64,000 bases of DNA from Paracentrotus lividus. Lineage: Eukaryota > Echinodermata > Echinoidea > Camarodonta > Echinidae. How positions within the stretch are numbered: position 1 is the first letter of the stretch; each line of letters opens with the position of its first letter. Shown piece after piece: positions 1-12,160 of this stretch. The notes below the pieces were generated by a model. It saw only the letters and a program-made list of their open reading frames with translations. It was not told the DNA's origin and searched no databases. The stretch covers positions 10,298,482 to 10,362,481 of the forward strand of contig CALNVZ010003435.1 of NCBI GenBank assembly GCA_940671915.1. Direction: 5' to 3'. Position numbers and translations under genes: made by a program.

Positions 1-1420
1 TTATTACACGTTCACAGTTTTGAGGGTTTTCTAGCGTGTAACAACGCACTTATCAATAGGTTCGGTATGCGCTGGGCATTAGCAGCGTTCGTTCCTTCGT
101 CGTTCTCTGTTCGTCCAAACGCGTCTAATCTATCTCGGGAAGTTTTATGGTTTATTACTATTCTTTTCATTTTTTAATCAATATCTTTGAATGCATCGAT
201 TTTTTTCCTCCTCGATTAAAAAAAAAATAAAATAAATAAAATCTTCCTATTATGTCGGAGAAGAGATAATATGGGATAATCAATCGACATGTACTTCGAT
301 ATAACTGTGGTCTCTTAATCTTTATTTCATTTGGGAATTAGCTATATCATATGATGTTAGGCCTATATTATCTATAATACTTGAATGCTGCGAGCGCCTT
401 TCAGAGTTGCCTCACTAAGCCTTTTTAGAATTACTATGGTAATAGTTAGTTAACATTAAAAGCCCATATAAACACCGAGTAGGATTCATGTATAAAGTGA
501 TACGTATATAAATGTAACTATTATTAGTAATACTCTATCATGCCATGAAGTATGTTTAGAAAGATTTTCATCAAGTGGTATTTATGTAATTTACGAAACT
601 AACCTTAATATTTTGGCTAAGAAAAAAAAAAATGATTATGATGTAACTTGGAATAGGTATAAATCAAAAGCCTTGGACCACGGGAGAGAATAAGGGAAAC
701 GGAAGAGAAACACAGATAATGAGAACTGGGAAGACAAAAAGGAAAGAGGGGTAAAAAGAGAATGAAAAAAAAAACCCCAAAACAACAACAACAACAAGAA
801 ACAAACAGAAGAGAGAGAGAGAAAGGGGGAAGAGAGGAGAAAGAGATAACGAATGAATATAAGATAATGTGAGAGAGACTGGAAGATGAAAATAGGAAAA
901 AGAAACAAAAAAGAACATTATTGAGAAATTGAGATCTGAAACTCAGACGAGTTTTATAATAGACCCGAAGTCGTTTGCTAACACAACATTGTGCAATACA
1001 TTTGTTCCTTTTTTTTTGGGGGGGGGGGATGGGAGGTTGTGGGGAAGCTTTGTTTATCTCATATTTATGGGCACAAAATCGTTTATTCATTGATAGTATT
1101 CATTGTATTGGCATGTTAAAAGTGTTGAACAGTCAATGCATTCTGATAACTGCATAAACATTTTGTTTTCCTTTTTGTTCTGTTTTTCCCTATATGCTCC
1201 TGAGGTCTTATACCCCCTCACAATTATGATTTTTTTTTGAGCACTTAATTGATTTCAAATAAATTGATGGATAAAAAAAATCAGCTTGCGTTTCTTTAAA
1301 TCAAGATGAACTAAATAAATGGACGGGCTTGTTTCATATTAGATAAAATATATTTTTTCTAATTTCTCAACCCTAATCAAGACGAAGGGGTCGGGCCAAA
1401 TGTCCCCTACCCACACTAAG
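1..1420. other. Non-coding stretch with purine-rich tract
   Basis: No supported gene. Positions about 661-930 are almost pure A/G on the plus strand, which produces long low-complexity Leu/Phe/Ser open frames on the minus strand that I do not believe are coding. A T-run followed by a G-run lies near 1009-1028. Confidence 0.6.
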
Positions 1421-2335
1421 AAATAGAGGTTCAACTCTGCACCCTAAAGGGTGCACAGCTTTGTCGCTATACCTATACCCCTAGGGGTGCAAGTGTGCAC
1501 CCCATAGAAGGGGTGCAAAGGTTGCACCCCATAGTGGGGTGCAGAGTTGCACCCCAAGGGCTCAATATTACACCTTTAGGGGTGCAATTGTGCACCCTTT
1601 TTGGTTTGAATTTCTGAATTTAGGGTGCGACTTTGCACCCCGAGGGTTAAGTTCCGCACCCAAGGGGTGCGATCCTGCACCCTATTGGGTGCAAAGAAGC
1701 ACCTAAGGGGTTCAAGATTGCACCCTTAAGGTTCAATTCGGGACCCGAGGGGTGCAATCCTGCACCTCAAGGGGTGCAAGGAAGCATCCTTAGGGTTCAA
1801 AATTGCACCCCTAAGGTTCAATCCCGCACCCAAGGGGTTCAATCCTGCACCTCATGGGGTGCAAAGACGCACCTAAGGGGTTCAAGATTGCACCCTTAAG
1901 GTTCAAAATTGCACCCCTAAGGTTCAATCCTGCACCTCATGGGGTTCAAAATTGCACCCCTAAGGTTCAATTCCGCACCCAAGGGGTTCAATCCTGCACC
2001 TCATGGGGTGCAAAGACGCATCCATAGGGTTCAAAATTGCACCTCAAAGGTTCAATCCTGCACCTCATGGGGTGCAAAGACGCATCCATAGGGTTCAAAA
2101 TTGCACCTCTAAGGTTCAATTTTGCACCCATGGGGTTCAATCCGGCACCTCTTGGGGTGCAAAGACGCATCCGTAGGGTTCAAAATTGCACCCCTAAGGT
2201 TCAATTCCGCACCCAAGGGGTTCAATCCTGCCCCTCATAGGGTGCAAAAACGCACCTATAGGGTTCAAGATTGCACCCGTAAAGGTGGAAAACTGCACCA
2301 ATAGAGTTGAAAATTGCACCCTTTCTTGCAAATCT
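1421..2335. repeat. GGGTGCA/TGCACCC minisatellite with higher-order structure
   Basis: About 900 bp built from a roughly 21-bp unit carrying GGGTTCA or GGGTGCA and its complement TGCACCC, so neighbouring units can pair as hairpins. In the right half three units form a 64-bp higher-order period: the word GGTTCAAT starts at 1985, 2049 and 2113. The left part (1440-1700) is more diverged and richer in short inverted pairs. Open frames across it are repetitive and not credible proteins. Confidence 0.9.
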
Positions 2336-2410
2336 CCACTCCATTCAGTAAGTCATGGGTATGTGTGTGCACCCATATTGAACCCATTGGGATCTAGAAT
2401 GCAAATAAAC

Positions 2411-2413
2411 ACG

Positions 2414-2464
<51 letters not shown>
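2411..2464. repeat. (CA)n microsatellite
   Basis: An uninterrupted run of CA dinucleotides follows directly after the minisatellite. Confidence 0.95.
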
Positions 2465-2468
<4 letters not shown>

Positions 2469-4500
2469 AACACAAAAACAAAAAGAACACAACACATACA
2501 TAACCACACTAGTCACACTAAATGATAATACAACTTCTTCACAACACTTAACAGTCCAGCTATGCCCTAAAATTTACAAATTAATATTCACATTTAAATG
2601 TGTCTAAAATAACAATGGAAACCTGGAACAAAATCGAACTTAAAGCAAGCTACTTAGTATTACTTTTCATAGAAAAGTTCTTATATAATAGCATGTTGTT
2701 TAAAAAAAAAAAAAAATCATTTCTGGGACAAGTTCGACATGCCTTTAAACAGTATAATGCCATGTTACGACCAGAACGGTAAATGTCGCAGCAGCAACTT
2801 AGGGCCTATTGTCACATCAATGCATTATTATTCCGTCTGGGACCAACCTTTGGTCATCATCATCGCAAGACGTTGTGACTTGGATTCGATCTCGGTCCTA
2901 ATTTCTTTTCCCATAATGTAATCGAAATTCAATTATTTTAGTTATTTTCCTCTAGAAGGCCACTAACATGATTAATAATCAAGGTTCGAATCCACAACAA
3001 CAGCTTTTGGATTGTGACGTAAAAATTTTTGGGCCCAGACGTAAATTATGGGCGACTGGTTGTGAATTATGATGCGTCGCTGACCACATTACCAGCGTAA
3101 CATCAAAACCATTAAACTAACCATTAATTGCTCGGAGACCTAAAGGGCTTAAAACCCATAAAAATTCTGGTCCTGTAAGAACAAAAAGAAGTACATGTAC
3201 TAATTATTCCAGATAATTCTCATTGTAAAATAGACAAATCAAAATAAAAGTGTTACAAAATGTGCTCAAAGATGAATTCTATGAAGTCATGTTTCAAAGA
3301 TAATATCAAAGATCTATCTTATTTATTTATCATGACTACTTTAATTAAAGAGCCAAGCAAATCCTTGCATAAAAAACAGAAAAGTTTATTTGTTGGTATA
3401 CTTTCTTCTCTAAAAACTATTTACTACAATATGTAATAGCAGGCTAGAACACCAACACATGACACTCCATTAGACACTCATTACAAAAAAAATTGTTGCA
3501 ATGGTATTTTATAATATCACAAATACTAACAATTAACACTAATTGTACTTTTAAAATAAAAAACACACAGGAATACGATATCCTTAAATGAAATTTGTTC
3601 ATGCGCTCCAATCCTCTATTTTTTGGAATCACACTAAGGTTGACTGTAAATTATAAAACAGGCACACTTTCGGCCTATGCAGCCCATATTAATATTATGT
3701 AGTGGGGCTGCTCCCCCCCCTATTTCCACACATAGATCCACTACTGACAATGACTGATTTGATGTTAACAGCTAGGCTAAAATATTATTTTTTTTTTGTA
3801 CTTTTACAAAATAGGTAATCATTATCTTGACTTTTTAATCAAACTAAAAAATTAGTTTGCTGGTGTGTGATAAGCCAAAAGAATATCTTTACAATAAAAA
3901 TGACTGTCTTCTATATTCTGAAACATTGTATGAGAAACTTTTTGGCATGTTTAAAAATAAATAGCACTTTGATGTTTGTAAAATGACAAGAAATTTCACA
4001 GAAGAATAATATAATGACATAATATACCCGAGTGAACCTCTCAAAACTGTAAGACAAAATTGTATCTAAATTTGATCAACGAAGGAAACTGACCAAAAAC
4101 ATATGATATAGAAGCAAATGAGCAAAAGAAAATGGGATCACATCGAGTCCTATGAAATACCATTTTCTTTGCTCTATCTTTCACAATGAGTTAATCTAAT
4201 GAACAACCATGAAACTAATATACACAGTCTATTGATGGTGGGAAGGGGGAAATGTCACTAGTATTGTCTTTCACAATAAATAATTTTAAACTTAAACCTT
4301 CAAACCAAACAATAGCATACGTGAACGGCCATGTTATACACAAATCATGGCAAGAACCTTTTAAATACAAAAGATTAATATGAGTATGAACTTGATATAC
4401 GTCATAAATCTGGTTAGGTAAGTAAAACAAAGAAATGTATTATTAATATCAAAATTAATATATTGGCTAGGTTTAGAAATAAATCATTTCACAACAAATA
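2465..4500. other. Non-coding stretch, nothing recognised
   Basis: AT-rich sequence without a credible gene. A B-box-like GGTTCGAATCC word at about 2983 hints at a decayed tRNA-derived SINE, but no A box or cloverleaf could be placed. Confidence 0.5.
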
Positions 4501-4537
4501 TAACAATAAAACAACCTGTATGAATTAAAACTCATAC

Positions 4538-4665
4538 CTTTTGGCTGCATAACATGTGTTTGTTTTTCATTTTGATAAGTTTGAAGCCCACAATCATATT
4601 TATTGCACGGATCATTCGCTGGTTTACTCGGCAGGACCGACCGATCACTTTTAGGTGCAAATTGA
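4538..4665 (-). other. Exon-like segment with strong donor
   Basis: On the minus strand the segment ends in AAAAG followed by GTATGAG, a strong donor at 4537-4536. Two frames are open, one reading ...SVLPSKPANDPCNKYDCG.... The acceptor cannot be fixed and I recognise no domain. It may belong with the exon-like segments at about 5056-5150 and 5442-5521, but the phases could not be chained. Confidence 0.25.
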
Positions 4666-5055
4666 CGAAAGATAATTGTCTTTTTTTATAAATACTTTTT
4701 TTAATATAAATTATTATTTACACATAAGAGAGATCATGTGGATCCCTTTATTAAAATAAATATAATGGTATTAAGAAAAGATTATATCGCCGACTTGTAA
4801 CAATGATCAGTAGTGTGTGTTTTCCTTAAACGCCACTAGAATGCAATAAATAAATAAAAAAATTCAAAAAACAAAAAACATCAAAAACATATTCTAAGTA
4901 CCTCTTCAAATGGGCCCCTAGGACTTGAAAACAGACAACAAAAATTGTTTTCCTACCATATCGTGGGTATCTTCACACAATGATATGCTGAAGGAAGCAA
5001 AAGTTGCAAAGCGGAATAAAGCTCGATATGGCATCTAACCAAGACAGTAACATAC

Positions 5056-5150
5056 CTACAGGATGTGATGTTGACATCTTAGGATGATAAATTTCCTTCA
5101 GAATATACTTAGGAATGGGTTGGCAATCAGCCAGAAGTCGCGTAAGGTGT
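5056..5150 (-). other. Exon-like segment with strong donor
   Basis: The minus-strand frame reads ...ADCQPIPKYILKEIYHPKM... and ends TGTAG followed by GTATGT, a good donor at 5055-5054. A pyrimidine tract lies upstream, but no AG acceptor follows it before the open frame, so the 5' boundary is unknown. Function is not recognised. Confidence 0.25.
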
Positions 5151-5441
5151 ACATAATAGAAAAAGAAAAAGAAGAGACAAAACATAAAGCTTTGAAGATA
5201 AATAGCAACCTACTGTCATCGCTTCCCCTGTCTTTAATCATCTTCATAAACTTAGTTGAGATGTGCATTACAAAACCTTTTCAAAATCGTCAAAGAAATA
5301 ATCGTAAAGAACACAAACACAAATTACTTGTGCATTAACACCTTGCATAATGTTTGTTGTTTTATCTCCGTCACATGAAAAATAACAATAACATAGGTTA
5401 CTAAGCTATATAATACTGGGAAACTGTTTCCTTTTCCTTAC

Positions 5442-5521
5442 CTTATTTTGAATGACACCCCTTCACTCCAAACATCCAAATCGGACACATGATGCTGAAT
5501 CGGCGCCGGTAACATGAAGCA
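5442..5521 (-). other. Exon-like segment, 80 nt
   Basis: Bounded on the minus strand by GACAG before position 5521 and by AAG followed by GTAAGG at 5441-5440. The open frame gives 26 residues (CFMLPAPIQHHVSDLDVW...) and leaves phase 2. It looks like a real internal exon, but its pyrimidine tract is poor and no partner exon joins it unambiguously. Confidence 0.3.
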
Positions 5522-8218
5522 CTGTCAACCCATGTAATTTAATAATGATAACAATATTTGTGAATGTAAAATGGTAAGGTAGTCCAGATTTCTGAATATC
5601 CTCAAATAACTATAGCTTAGAAAAAATCTATATGAATAGAAAGCTTAATTTTGATGATCTATTCTAGCACTAACCCGCATGAATTCTCTAAATGTAAATT
5701 CTCTATAGCAATATTGATGCTCTTAAATGCAAGCAGTATTAATTAAAAACATTCCAACAAAAAAACAAAACCGCATCAAACTTCGCATAAGTACAAAGAT
5801 TGTATATATTAAAAATATTTTGACTCTGACTTTACATATACATTTACAATAATAAAACCCATCAGAAAAAATGGAATAGCACCGGTCTCTTTTAGAGTCT
5901 TTGAAAATGTTGAAAGTATTCATCTGTCACCAACCCCAGAAGAGCGTCTGAATCCAAAGAAGACGATTTTGCATATTAGATTTAAAACATCAAAGTATTA
6001 TTATGTCTCCCCTGTGTGGTACATGTGTTTCTCACATTCCTAGCAGAAAAACCAGTGTCTGCGAGTAATAAGTGTGTGGCTTAATTACGCCCTTTTCGTC
6101 ATGATAGTTGTGATATTTAAATGATATATATTTGTTAAATGTGAGTGATCAAACTTACTGATGAAACTTTGGCATTAGCCTTTCAGTTACATGCCATGCA
6201 TGTAGTACACTAGTCGCGATGCTGTCCACTCCTTACAGTTCTAAGATAAAGGAAGAACAAGGATAATTCAGCACACCTATAATATATACGATAGAGATAA
6301 TTATGAAAAGTTCAATACTAAGATTATATACTTATCTCGTTCTGTTCATGTTAAATCCATCATATCATTTACGGCATTATACTTAAAATCAAAGAATCAA
6401 ATCTATAAGTAGGAGAAAATAATAGGCTAGTTAAAGCCTAAGTTTGACTATATGTTCTCTATATGTTTTTATAATGATATGAAGGAAGCAGATGTACATA
6501 TATATGACCTTGTTGAATACAGTGCAATTTCCTCGTCAAGTTTTGTATTTTGTGTCGCATGTTATACTATATTATATGTTAAAATACAATTAATAACTCT
6601 ACATTTTTAATCATTACTTATTATTAAAAAAATTATGTAAGTTAGAACAATTATCAATTTCTATGGTACATATATTGGCAAAATCTTCCTATTCAGAGCC
6701 ACTGTTAATAGTTCTTTCCTAATAGTCTCCCTTATCATTGCCCTATTTTCTGGTAAAGTCGGAATCAAGAATACCATGACAGCCTACATGGGCCATGCAA
6801 GAGGCTATCATGGTGAACCTTGGGTGACTACTTGAATTATAAAACTTCTTTCGCCATAGTTGGCTTATTGTTACATCCTACCGATAATGTCTGTGTGGAG
6901 TGAAACACATTATAGCATTTATCTCTATACGTTGCTTATGCTGGCAACAAGAAGTGTAAATCCAGTAAAGATCGTTCAGATTATGCCCGACTTGATTCCA
7001 TGCCTATTAGTGGATGTCGCATGTATGTAATGAGCGTAAAATGAAGTATTATTTGGTCAGTATTTGATCCAGGTTATTTTAACATCTATGCCAGAAGAGA
7101 TGGCAGTTCACACACTTGAGAAATTGCAAAGATTTTTTTAGCGATTTTTAAACAGGGAGTTTTCGTTCTATTAGCCCATTTATCGTCTACACTCCCCGCC
7201 AAAAAAAAAAAAGGAAACAATTATATATTAACGCAGACAACAGAGATTAATCGACAAACCATGCAGACACCAGGATTTCAATCACATGAGGTTATATATA
7301 AACTACAGGTTAAAGGTAAGCAAGGTCTCTCAACAGTTTGAAAGCCAGTGATGTAGCAATCTAGGCATCAAACAGAGACGGGTACAGAATTCATTACTGC
7401 TCCCCATGCAACTGCAACAGACAGAGAGTAACACTTACTGCAGCCTACGCATGTCTATCTCTTATCTCCACGCTCATCTTTATTAATGAGTACATACAGT
7501 AACAATTATATTTCATATAATATACTGTATTATATACGAACATAATTTATATAAGTATAACAAAGTTTGAATACTCAAATAATGGATCAAAAATTCACCG
7601 CTCTTTACCTATGTCAAACGAAGTTAACGAGAAGAAGTCGCACAACAGGTAGAAGTTCAGATCTAGAAAATAGGATGACGATATTAACTACCGGTTACTG
7701 CTACTGGACAATTCACTTTTTCTGGGCGGTTTGGCAGGAGGGGTTAGTCACCTGCGTGTTGCTGGTGGGCCATTATTGTTCCTCATAACAATTTAGAACT
7801 TGCAGCAAACAATAGTAAAATAGAATAAGGCTGCTGAGTTTCTGTCAGGTCTTGACATAAAGGGACAGCACTGGCTGGATTAAGTATTAACAATTTTACG
7901 ATCATTAAACTCCAATAAATGGCACCAACCTCCTGAGCTGAGTGAGCCAGGCCATCCATTACGCACGTTATATAATTACACCCGGCGAAGCATTAGTCCT
8001 CTGAGTTATCACGACACTTTCATCAGTAGTATATAAGTCAGTTGAAAGGTTTTCCCTATTAACATCATTAAAAAAAGATAATGATGGAGCTAATTTTTGC
8101 TCAAATACCATTATTTTATAACATGACTCCCAAAATAATAACATAGTAGAATTTGTATATAAATGAGTAAATAATATTAATAAATATAAAACATATTTTC
8201 TGGCAGCCATCGCGTGAG
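5522..8218. other. Non-coding stretch, nothing recognised
   Basis: AT-rich sequence with only short unsupported open frames. No repeat or RNA gene was recognised. Confidence 0.5.
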
Positions 8219-8345
8219 GCTTTCAGGGTGCAACTTTGCACCCTAGGTCTGTGCGCTCCTTTAACTCAGTGCATGCACCCCTTGGGGTGCAAAAGCACGC
8301 CCTCTCGGGTGCACACGCTCAGAATAGACGGTGTGCACCCCTATT
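8219..8345. repeat. Second small GGGTGCA/TGCACCC array
   Basis: About 125 bp with the same complementary words GGGTGCA and TGCACCC as the array at 1421-2335, here as three or four inverted pairs. It lies 6 kb away and suggests a dispersed hairpin-minisatellite family. Confidence 0.75.
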
Positions 8346-8896
8346 GAACCCTTTCACTTTATACTCTGTTACACTACATCTACACTCAATACAATATTAG
8401 GGTGTTATAAGATGGTATTGTTTCCTTGAGATAGAAAACATTGAATTTTTAACTACACTGTTGGTCAAAAAGGTTGGATTTTTTTTATTGATCCAGCCAC
8501 ATAAATAATTTTGATGTTTTTTTTTTCTTTCTTTTTAAATATATATATTGGATTTTTCCTAAACCATGACCGAGTATTGAATAATTAAAAAAAAAGGACT
8601 TCATCCACCACAATAACCATTCTGGCAACTGTTTTTGGCTTACCAAAGCCCCTCGGTGCTATCCCATGAAACGCTTTTGAGGTGTAGGGTTGCTATTGGT
8701 CTTAAATCTAGGTTTAAATACAATGGTTTCTTGTCTAAGTGAGGAGTTGAATTAAAAAGTGTGACTAGTAAAAAATATAAATCATAAAAATAAAAATATT
8801 CTACCGTTATGGTAAAAACAGAGAGAGAAAAAAACCTTTAACAATCAATTGTTATTATATCTTCAATTTTTTTTTTCGTCTAAGAAATAACCATAG

Positions 8897-9066
8897 CAGT
8901 AGTGGATCCAGGATTTTGAAATACGAGTGGTGCATCCCGAAAATTTTAGGAAACAAAAAGGTGCAAGGCGAAATTTTTCCAATTTTAACATGTACAGTCA
9001 ATCATTTTATTTTTTTAATCATAGAAGGGGAGCAGGTCTCCTGCGCCCCTTCTGGATCCGCCACTG
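8897..9066. mobile_element. Short MITE with GGATCCAG terminal inverted repeats
   Basis: The left end CAGTAGTGGATCCAGG and the right end CTGGATCCGCCACTG are reverse complements apart from one mismatch, over a 170-bp element. The same type of end recurs at 21819-23805 and 43718-43838. No open frame. No clear target-site duplication was found. Confidence 0.7.
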
Positions 9067-9149
9067 CCAGGTTCCCGGAGAGTTGAGAGGTCACAAACAA
9101 ATTCAAGAAATTTAAGCTGGAGCAAAATGATGTGGCTAGAGCAAAAAAT

Positions 9150-9235
9150 AAAAAATAAATAAATAAATAATAATAATAATAATAAAATAGATAAATAACC
9201 AATAATAATAATAAAATATAATAATAATATCCAAG
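9150..9235. repeat. AT-rich TAA/TAAA microsatellite
   Basis: A run of AATAAATAAATAAT and TAATAA words. The tyrosine-rich minus-strand frame across it is an artefact. Confidence 0.8.
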
Positions 9236-9549
9236 CTTAATGAACAACAGTGTAAATTCTGCTGGTGTTCTTTTGAACTTGGTACTTTTAAGGTAATAAA
9301 TTGCTCCAAAATGATAAAAATAATATAAAATATAGAAATACCAAATTTTTGTTAACATTTAAAAGTTTTTAGATACGTTTATACCTTGGTATTCACAGAA
9401 AACAATTACATGTATATTTCAAATAGAAAATGTTTATATTTCATTATACCGAATTGTTACTTTACATGTAACAATAGCACTTAAACAGGGAGGGCAAACT
9501 ACTGAGCACAAAACAAAATAAGCTTTAATCATTTTATTCGATAACACAA

Positions 9550-9645
9550 AGCGCCCCCATTTGGTGACATAAGGAAATTGAGGTAAAAAAACATACGCCC
9601 CCATTTGGTGACATGAGGAAATTGAGTTAAAAACATACAAACAAA
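9550..9645. repeat. Two tandem copies of a roughly 46-bp unit
   Basis: CGCCCCCATTTGGTGACAT occurs twice, each followed by AAGGAAATTGAG or GAGGAAATTGAG. This is a simple direct duplication. Confidence 0.8.
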
Positions 9646-9647
9646 AG

Positions 9648-10255
9648 TTCTGCGTTGGCTGGACGCACTTCGAACGTTGAAGGAACGTGCACCCAACGCG
9701 CTAAACGATCAATGGCGAATGCCCAACGCTTTCTTTATAAGAACGCTGTTACACGCAAAAAATTTGAACATGTTCAAAATCAAAAATTGACCTCAGCGTT
9801 CCTTTGCGTTTTCTCTGCGTATACCAACGAAAAGCAAACGCTTTCCTACGTTTGCCAAGCGATTTTCGAACGACAGTCCGCGCTCATGAACTTATGCGAA
9901 AGTACAATTAACATTCCACGAACGTCGGGCAGTCGTTACTCAATACGCACATGTTTGGCGTTTCTTAACGTTCTTTAACACGTCTAAACACGCTAGACAT
10001 AAGTTGGGCATCGCTGTTCAGTCGTTGCTAACGCTCGGCAATCGTTAGGTGGACGCTAAGCACGCGTAGTCATCGTTACCCTGACGCTATTTATGCGCTT
10101 CTCAGTCGTTTAGAGCTCATTAAAAAATTCCATTTTGGGCAGGGAAAATGGAGCGTTCTTGAGCGTATTTTAGACATAGTCAAATTTCGAGTGAAAATCG
10201 TGAACGCTAGACACACGTTACCTCAACACGCTCTAGTGTGAGGGCACCTTAATCA
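9648..10255. repeat. CG-rich AACGC-word repeat block
   Basis: An island of unusually high CpG content in an AT-rich neighbourhood, dominated by the words AACGCT, CGTTC and GCGTT in both orientations, ending near CTAGTGTGAGGGCACCTTA. It is probably an interspersed repeat. The 107-residue open frame within it has no recognisable features. It lies just upstream of the sulfotransferase gene. Confidence 0.5.
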
Positions 10256-10500
10256 CAGCTCAACAGAAAAGCATCCCTTTTTTTAAAAGTTTGATTCTAA
10301 AAGGATCAGATCCATAGCTCAACAAACAAGGATACGCAAGTTATTTTTACGTTTGATTATGGATGATCATGATTTCCAAAAATATATTTTAAACGTTTGA
10401 TTTTTAGAGAAAACGTAGTTTAAAACGATTTGACAAATAGTAAAATAATTATGAGCGAAATTAAAGTTTGAATAAAAAAGTAACAATCTCACTGTATGAT

Positions 10501-10528
10501 TTATTTTCAGCTTTCATTCTTCACTACC
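10501..10528 (+). other. Splice acceptor and short 5' UTR of the sulfotransferase gene
   Basis: TTATTTTCAG at 10501-10510 is a canonical 3' splice site. The next 18 bases lead to ACCATGA, whose -3 base is A. This implies a 5' UTR intron with the first exon upstream, not identified here. Confidence 0.6.
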
Positions 10529-11653
10529 ATGACGCTTCATTGTATATCAGTCAGACGGCTAGTAGGTGTCATTTTAATTTGCTTCATACTATTATCAGTG
10601 GCTGTCATCTTTGATTCCATTGGCTCCGGACGTAGAACATATACATTGATGGATATGATTGAAACCAATTCGATTGATCGGGAAATTCTTACTTCAACGC
10701 TGAACTTTCAAGACAGTCCGCAAGAGGCCATTTCCACTCTGTCCCAAAGCAGATGGAGTTGTAAGAACAAAACGGCGATCGTAGATAGAAATCTAGATTG
10801 CAGACGACGCTTGCCTCATGTGATCGGTATCGGCGCGAAGAAATGTGGAACTTCAGCGGTCAATTTCTTTCTCAGTAGCCATCCAGCTATGAAGATAAAA
10901 AATCCTTTAGAACCACATCAATGGGATTGGCATCCAATGAGGAGTATGGATAAATACCGACGTCTGATGCCTATAACATCTCAGTATCAGATCACCATGG
11001 AAAAAACGCCGGCATATTTTGTAGCAGACGACATACCTGCAGCGATAGCACGAGACGTTTCACCCGATATCAAACTTTTGCTCATCCTGCGGGACCCGGT
11101 GAAACGCGCCATTTCTGATTACGTTCACGTCCTTGAAACATTCCCCCAAATGGCCCTTAGCCAAAGAGAGGGCGCCACAAGAGAAGGGAGGACACCGTTG
11201 TATCCTCAAGCTAACATATCTTACGTTATAAAAGACACCTTTGAAAAGAGTGTTCTGAACGAAGACGGCACGGTGAACAGCAAAAACGCCATCGTCTATA
11301 CAGGAATGTTTTCTCGCCATCTCCGCAACTGGTTCAAGATTTTTCCTCGCGAGCAGATCCACGTAGTGGATGGTGGTCTGTTCATTAAACACCCTTTGTC
11401 GCCTCTTCGAGACATGGAAGAATTCCTGGGGCTACCCAAGTACTTCGACGCCGACAAGCTATATTTCGACGAGGCCAAAGGATTCTACTGTTTGGTCCTT
11501 CCTTCCAAACACTGTATGGGGAGCGGAAAGGGTCGGACACACCCCAACGTGGATGAGGATACGCTTCAGAAATTATACACATTTTATGAACCGTATGACA
11601 AGGAGCTCAAAATTCTAACAGGAAGAACATTTTCGTGGATGAAATCCGATTAA
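10529..11653 (+). CDS. HS3ST-like: Heparan sulfate glucosamine 3-O-sulfotransferase-like enzyme
   Basis: A 374-residue type II Golgi membrane protein predicted to transfer sulfate from PAPS to the 3-O position of glucosamine in heparan sulfate. Residues 11-28 form a signal anchor. The 5'-phosphosulfate loop GIGAKKCGTSA is at 100-110, the E-x-H-x-x-D catalytic motif at 128-133 (Glu128, His130, Asp133), EKTPAYF at 158-164, and the 3'-phosphate site RDPVKRAISDY at 188-198. Cys321 and Cys329 match the family disulfide, followed by KGRTHP at 334-339. N-glycosylation sequons lie at Asn80 and Asn229. I chose the ATG at 10529 because the upstream in-frame ATG at 10496 precedes a splice acceptor. The coding region is one exon. 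The loop reads KKCGTS where vertebrate members usually have RKGGTR. The exact subtype cannot be assigned. Confidence 0.93.
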   Translation: MTLHCISVRRLVGVILICFILLSVAVIFDSIGSGRRTYTLMDMIETNSIDREILTSTLNFQDSPQEAISTLSQSRWSCKNKTAIVDRNLDCRRRLPHVIGIGAKKCGTSAVNFFLSSHPAMKIKNPLEPHQWDWHPMRSMDKYRRLMPITSQYQITMEKTPAYFVADDIPAAIARDVSPDIKLLLILRDPVKRAISDYVHVLETFPQMALSQREGATREGRTPLYPQANISYVIKDTFEKSVLNEDGTVNSKNAIVYTGMFSRHLRNWFKIFPREQIHVVDGGLFIKHPLSPLRDMEEFLGLPKYFDADKLYFDEAKGFYCLVLPSKHCMGSGKGRTHPNVDEDTLQKLYTFYEPYDKELKILTGRTFSWMKSD

Positions 11654-12008
11654 ATTGTAAATGCAAGAAAGAAAAATGGAGATAATTTTTCAGTCGTCTC
11701 TTTTGTATTCAACATAATATTGGGAAAGCACCGTTCCTAAAGTTAATGTGAATGCACTGTCAAGGGAAAGAGTCCTATCAATTTATGGGCCGAAAATGAG
11801 TTTATGGTGGTGATCTATTTATTAAACCATTTCTTTAAAACATGTCATCATCCTAATTTTTCATACTGAGAAGAGGGTTAATTTCGTATCTCACCTTCCA
11901 TGGGACAGGTTCTCGAATAGTTTACAACTCCGAATCTCTGGAGTTGTGTAGACGTCTTTGAGACGTCTCTGCGACGTCTCCCAAACTGCCGTGACTGATG
12001 CGACTGTT
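11654..12008. other. 3' flank of the sulfotransferase, no clear feature
   Basis: AT-rich sequence after the stop codon. No canonical AATAAA was seen close downstream. The words GACGTCT at 11951-11982 lead into the minisatellite. Confidence 0.4.
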
Positions 12009-12160
12009 CCATCTCGTGAGTTACGAAGACGTCTCCTCCATCTCGTGAGGTACGAAGACGTCTCCTCCATCTCGTGAGGTACGAAGACGTCTCCTCCATC
12101 TCGTGAGGTACGAAGACGTCTCCACCATCTCGTGTGTTACGAAGACGTCTCCTCTGGTGA
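12009..12160. repeat. 29-bp minisatellite, five copies
   Basis: The unit CCATCTCGTGAGGTACGAAG followed by ACGTCTCCT repeats exactly every 29 bases from 12009, with slightly diverged first and last copies. Each unit holds AGACGTCT, a perfect palindrome and BsmBI-like CGTCTC context. Confidence 0.9.

Noticed and set aside
617..1090. 157-residue minus-strand open frame and overlapping frames
   Set aside because: Frames are Phe/Leu/Ser-rich because the plus strand is a purine tract. No start context, splice sites or domain support.
2037..2467. Plus-strand open frames across the minisatellite
   Set aside because: The protein repeats follow the DNA repeat (CAPMGFNPAP-like). This is a translation of tandem DNA, not a credible gene.
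9655..9978. 107-residue open frame with balanced composition
   Set aside because: It lies in a CpG-rich word-repeat block, and the same AACGC words continue beyond the frame in all phases.
11060..11582. Minus-strand open frames inside the sulfotransferase
   Set aside because: Shadows of a well-supported coding region on the plus strand.
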